Below, in pieces: positions 5,808 through 7,840 of a DNA stretch of 7,840 nt. Every line of letters starts with the position of its first letter. The first letter of the stretch is position 1. A model generated the notes under the pieces. That model saw nothing but the letters and a program-made list of their open reading frames with translations, did no database searches and was not told the origin of the DNA. Position numbers and translations under genes: made by a program. This stretch comes from Bacillota bacterium. Its GTDB lineage: Bacteria > Bacillota > Clostridia > Oscillospirales > Acutalibacteraceae. The stretch spans positions 1-7,840 of the forward strand of contig JAEWRF010000232.1 in NCBI GenBank assembly GCA_023460155.1, written 5' to 3'.

Positions 5808-6388
5808 TCCTTTTGATTGACAACTACGACAGCTTTTCCTACAACCTCTATCAGCTTGTCGGTTCCATTGACCCGAACATCAAGGTCATACGAAACGATG
5901 CAATGTCATCGGAGGAGATTGAAGCCATTGCCCCGGAGGCTATCATCCTGTCGCCCGGCCCCGGCAGGCCGGAAAATGCCGGAGTATGCATGGACGTGGT
6001 CAAAAAAATCGGTGAAAAAATACCGATTCTCGGTGTATGCCTCGGCCATCAGGCCATATGCACCGCTTACGGTGCGTCGGTTTCCTATGCGAAAAAGCTG
6101 ATGCATGGGAAGCAGTCCTGCGCCAGACTTGACTCTGCCTGTCCGCTTTTTGCCGGATGTCCGGAGGTTGTTCCGGTGGCCCGCTATCATTCGCTGGCGG
6201 TGGTGGAGGAGACGATTCCGGACTGTCTGCTGGTCACCGCCAGAGCGGAGGACGGCGAGGTTATGGCGGTCAGCCACCGCAGCGGTCTCGTTTACGGCGT
6301 GCAGTTCCACCCGGAATCCATTATGACCCCGGATGGGAACACCATGCTGAATAATTTTTTACAAATTGCGAAGGAGCGTGCAAAATGA
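5804..6388 (+). CDS. trpG: Anthranilate synthase component II, glutamine amidotransferase (TrpG)
   Basis: TrpG is the class I glutamine amidotransferase subunit that hydrolyses glutamine and passes ammonia to TrpE. The 194 residues begin MILLIDNYDSFSYNLYQ, the classic TrpG/PabA N terminus. The catalytic triad is visible: Cys79 in GVCLGHQ (77-83), and His169 and Glu171 in VQFHPES (166-172). The oxyanion-loop segment LSPGPGRPENAG (49-60) and HGK (101-103) are present. The GTG at 5804 is the start, because AGGAGG (5791-5796) lies 7 bases upstream and the product then starts at the conserved N terminus. An in-frame ATG at 5744 would add 20 non-homologous residues inside trpE. The 4-base GTGA overlap with trpE suggests translational coupling and equal production of the two subunits. 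It is a separate gene, not fused to trpE or trpD. It may also serve folate (PabA role), but that cannot be judged here. Confidence 0.97.
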   Translation: MILLIDNYDSFSYNLYQLVGSIDPNIKVIRNDAMSSEEIEAIAPEAIILSPGPGRPENAGVCMDVVKKIGEKIPILGVCLGHQAICTAYGASVSYAKKLMHGKQSCARLDSACPLFAGCPEVVPVARYHSLAVVEETIPDCLLVTARAEDGEVMAVSHRSGLVYGVQFHPESIMTPDGNTMLNNFLQIAKERAK

Positions 6389-7404
6389 TCAGGGAAGCAA
6401 TCATCAAGATCGTGGATAAGCAGGATCTTACCTACGAGGAAGCCTACGCGGTCATGAATGAGATCATGAGCGGAGAGACCAGCCCGACGCAGAATGCCGC
6501 ATTTCTCGCGGCTCTGTCCACCAAGAGCACCAAAGCCGAAACGATTAGGGAAATTTCCGGGTGCGCGGCCGCCATGCGCGATCATGCCATCCGGGTGGAG
6601 TCGGATATGGAAGTGATGGATATTGTCGGCACGGGCGGAGACGGAGCTCACAGCTTCAACATTTCCACCACAGCCGCGTTTGTGGCCTCGGCAGGGGGCA
6701 TTCGGGTCGCTAAGCACGGCAACCGCGCGGCATCCTCAAAATCTGGCACGGCGGACTGCCTTGAGGCGCTGGGCGTCAATATTGATCAGGCCCCGGAGAA
6801 GTGCGTCGACCTGTTGAAGAATGTGGGAATCTGCTTTTTCTTCGCGCAGAAGTATCACACGTCGATGAAATATATCGGCGCGATACGCAAAGAGCTGGGC
6901 ATTCGCACCGTGTTCAATATCCTTGGCCCGCTGACCAATCCGGCATCCCCTCAGATGCAGCTTCTGGGCGTTTATGATGAATCTCTGGTTGAGCCGCTGG
7001 CCCGCGTTCTTACCAGCCTTGGCGTCAGGCGCGGCATGGTCGTCTACGGGCAGAACAAGCTGGATGAAATTTCCCTCTGCGCGCCGACTGCAGTCTGCGA
7101 GTTCAGCGACGGAGAATATGAGCCCTATGTGATCCGTCCGGAGGACTTCGGCCTGACCCGCTGCACAAGGGAAGACCTTGAAGGCGGCACACCGGCGGAG
7201 AACGCGGCGATCACCCGGGCGATTCTGTCTGGCGGCGAACGCGGCGCAAAGCGCGGCACCATTTTGCTGAACGCCGGCGCAGCACTCTACATTGGCGGCA
7301 AGACGGAAACGCTGGCCGGGGGTGTAAAGCTGGCGGGCGAAATCATCGATTCCGGCGCGGCGCTTCAGCAGCTGGAAGCCTTCCGCGCGGCGTCGCAGAA
7401 TTAG
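6385..7404 (+). CDS. trpD: Anthranilate phosphoribosyltransferase (TrpD)
   Basis: TrpD transfers phosphoribose from PRPP to anthranilate, giving N-(5-phosphoribosyl)anthranilate. The 339 residues are of normal length. The N-terminal helical domain (1-70) contains SGETSPTQNAAFLAAL (29-44). The glycine-rich PRPP loop is DIVGTGGDGAHSFNISTT (79-96) with GTGGDG at 82-87, followed by KHGNRAASSKSGTADCLEALG (110-130), which supplies anthranilate- and phosphate-binding residues, and NILGPLTNP (178-186). All are hallmarks of TrpD rather than of the related pyrimidine nucleoside phosphorylases. The ATG at 6385 overlaps the trpG stop as ATGA, and AAGGAG (6371-6376) lies 8 bases upstream. Both point to coupled translation. 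Confidence 0.98.
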   Translation: MIREAIIKIVDKQDLTYEEAYAVMNEIMSGETSPTQNAAFLAALSTKSTKAETIREISGCAAAMRDHAIRVESDMEVMDIVGTGGDGAHSFNISTTAAFVASAGGIRVAKHGNRAASSKSGTADCLEALGVNIDQAPEKCVDLLKNVGICFFFAQKYHTSMKYIGAIRKELGIRTVFNILGPLTNPASPQMQLLGVYDESLVEPLARVLTSLGVRRGMVVYGQNKLDEISLCAPTAVCEFSDGEYEPYVIRPEDFGLTRCTREDLEGGTPAENAAITRAILSGGERGAKRGTILLNAGAALYIGGKTETLAGGVKLAGEIIDSGAALQQLEAFRAASQN

Positions 7405-7408
7405 CGCC

Positions 7409-7840
7409 ATGGATCGAATCCTCGAACAGTTGACCTCTCATGCCTGGGAACGTGTGGCGGCAGATCAGGCGGAAAACTCCGCCGATGTTCTACAGCAGCT
7501 CTGTGCCGTGGGCGCTGCTCCGGTACGGGAGCCGTTCTGCTTTGAAAAAGCCCTCGGGAAGCCGGGCCTTTCCTTTATCTGCGAGGTCAAAAAGGCGTCT
7601 CCTTCCAAAGGGATCATCGCGGAGACTTTTCCGTATCTTGAGATTGCGGAGGAGTATGAAAAGGCCGGGGCGGATTGCATTTCCTGCCTGACGGAGCCAA
7701 AATGGTTTCTGGGCAGCGACCGGATTTTCACGGACATCCGGGCGTGCGTCGGAACGCCTATGCTTCGCAAGGACTTCACCGTGGACGAATACCAGATCTA
7801 TCAGGCGAAGCTCATGGGCGCGGACGCGGTGCTGCTTATC
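7409..7840 (+). CDS. trpC: Indole-3-glycerol phosphate synthase (TrpC), N-terminal part (3' end outside window)
   Basis: TrpC closes the pyrrole ring of 1-(o-carboxyphenylamino)-1-deoxyribulose 5-phosphate to give indole-3-glycerol phosphate. The visible 144 residues cover the N-terminal helix and about the first half of the TIM barrel. Family signatures are FICEVKKASPSKGII (56-70), with a conserved Glu (59) and Lys (61), then YEKAGADCISCLTEPKWFLGS (83-103 region), and MLRKDFTVDEYQIYQAKLMGAD (118-139 region), whose Lys121 matches the catalytic lysine. The ATG at 7409 follows the trpD stop after only 4 bases. No clear Shine-Dalgarno sequence precedes it: bases 7392-7408 read GTCGCAGAATTAGCGCC. 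Translation is therefore probably coupled to trpD termination. The reading frame runs off the window; trpF, trpB and trpA would be expected downstream. Confidence 0.96.
   Translation, partial: MDRILEQLTSHAWERVAADQAENSADVLQQLCAVGAAPVREPFCFEKALGKPGLSFICEVKKASPSKGIIAETFPYLEIAEEYEKAGADCISCLTEPKWFLGSDRIFTDIRACVGTPMLRKDFTVDEYQIYQAKLMGADAVLLI

Noticed and set aside
6736..7410. Open frame on the - strand opposite trpD (224 codons)
   Set aside because: It is antisense to a clear TrpD gene in GC-rich sequence and no protein motif is seen.
1..7840. CRISPR arrays, tRNA/rRNA genes, insertion sequences or phage genes
   Set aside because: No regularly spaced repeats, transposase motifs, terminal inverted repeats or RNA gene signatures other than the T-box were seen on either strand.

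Overview
All genes in this window lie on the + strand. It falls into two blocks separated by a 448-base leader region. The DNA looks like a low- to mid-GC Firmicute, most likely a Clostridia-class anaerobe. The reasons are strong AGGAGG-type ribosome binding sites, TTG and GTG starts, a T-box riboswitch of Gram-positive type in front of a trp operon, and an amidohydrolase that closely resembles Bacillus subtilis YxeP. The organism is an inference; no rRNA or other marker gene is present.

Block 1 (1-3895) is an accessory metabolic cluster with five genes. They are the 3' end of a zinc-type medium-chain alcohol/polyol dehydrogenase (1-481), a protein of two fused VOC (glyoxalase-fold) domains (547-1425), a cupin-like protein of unknown function (1480-2112), a GNAT N-acetyltransferase (2238-2735) and an M20D amidohydrolase/N-deacetylase (2759-3895). 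Gaps are 65, 54, 125 and 23 bases, with no convincing promoter or terminator between the genes, so one transcript starting upstream of the window is plausible. The acetyltransferase next to a YxeP-like deacetylase suggests a route in which a substrate is N-acetylated, modified and deacetylated. The substrate is unknown.

The leader region (3896-4343) holds no gene. It contains a perfect 10-bp inverted repeat whose loop carries the -35 box of an extended -10 promoter (about 4000-4028). A complete tryptophan T-box riboswitch follows (about 4041-4310). Its Stem I has a kink-turn at the base and a specifier loop displaying UGG (Trp). The antiterminator bulge reads UGGC, complementary to a GCCA tRNA 3' end. 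A mutually exclusive terminator has a 15-bp stem and six Ts.

Block 2 (4344-7840, running off the edge) is the tryptophan operon in the order trpE-trpG-trpD-trpC. It is tightly packed: GTGA overlap between trpE and trpG, ATGA overlap between trpG and trpD, and a 4-base gap before trpC. TrpE and TrpG make anthranilate from chorismate and glutamine, TrpD adds phosphoribose, and TrpC closes the indole ring. The operon appears to be controlled by uncharged tRNA-Trp through the T-box and by tryptophan feedback on TrpE, whose LLES-type regulatory motif is intact.
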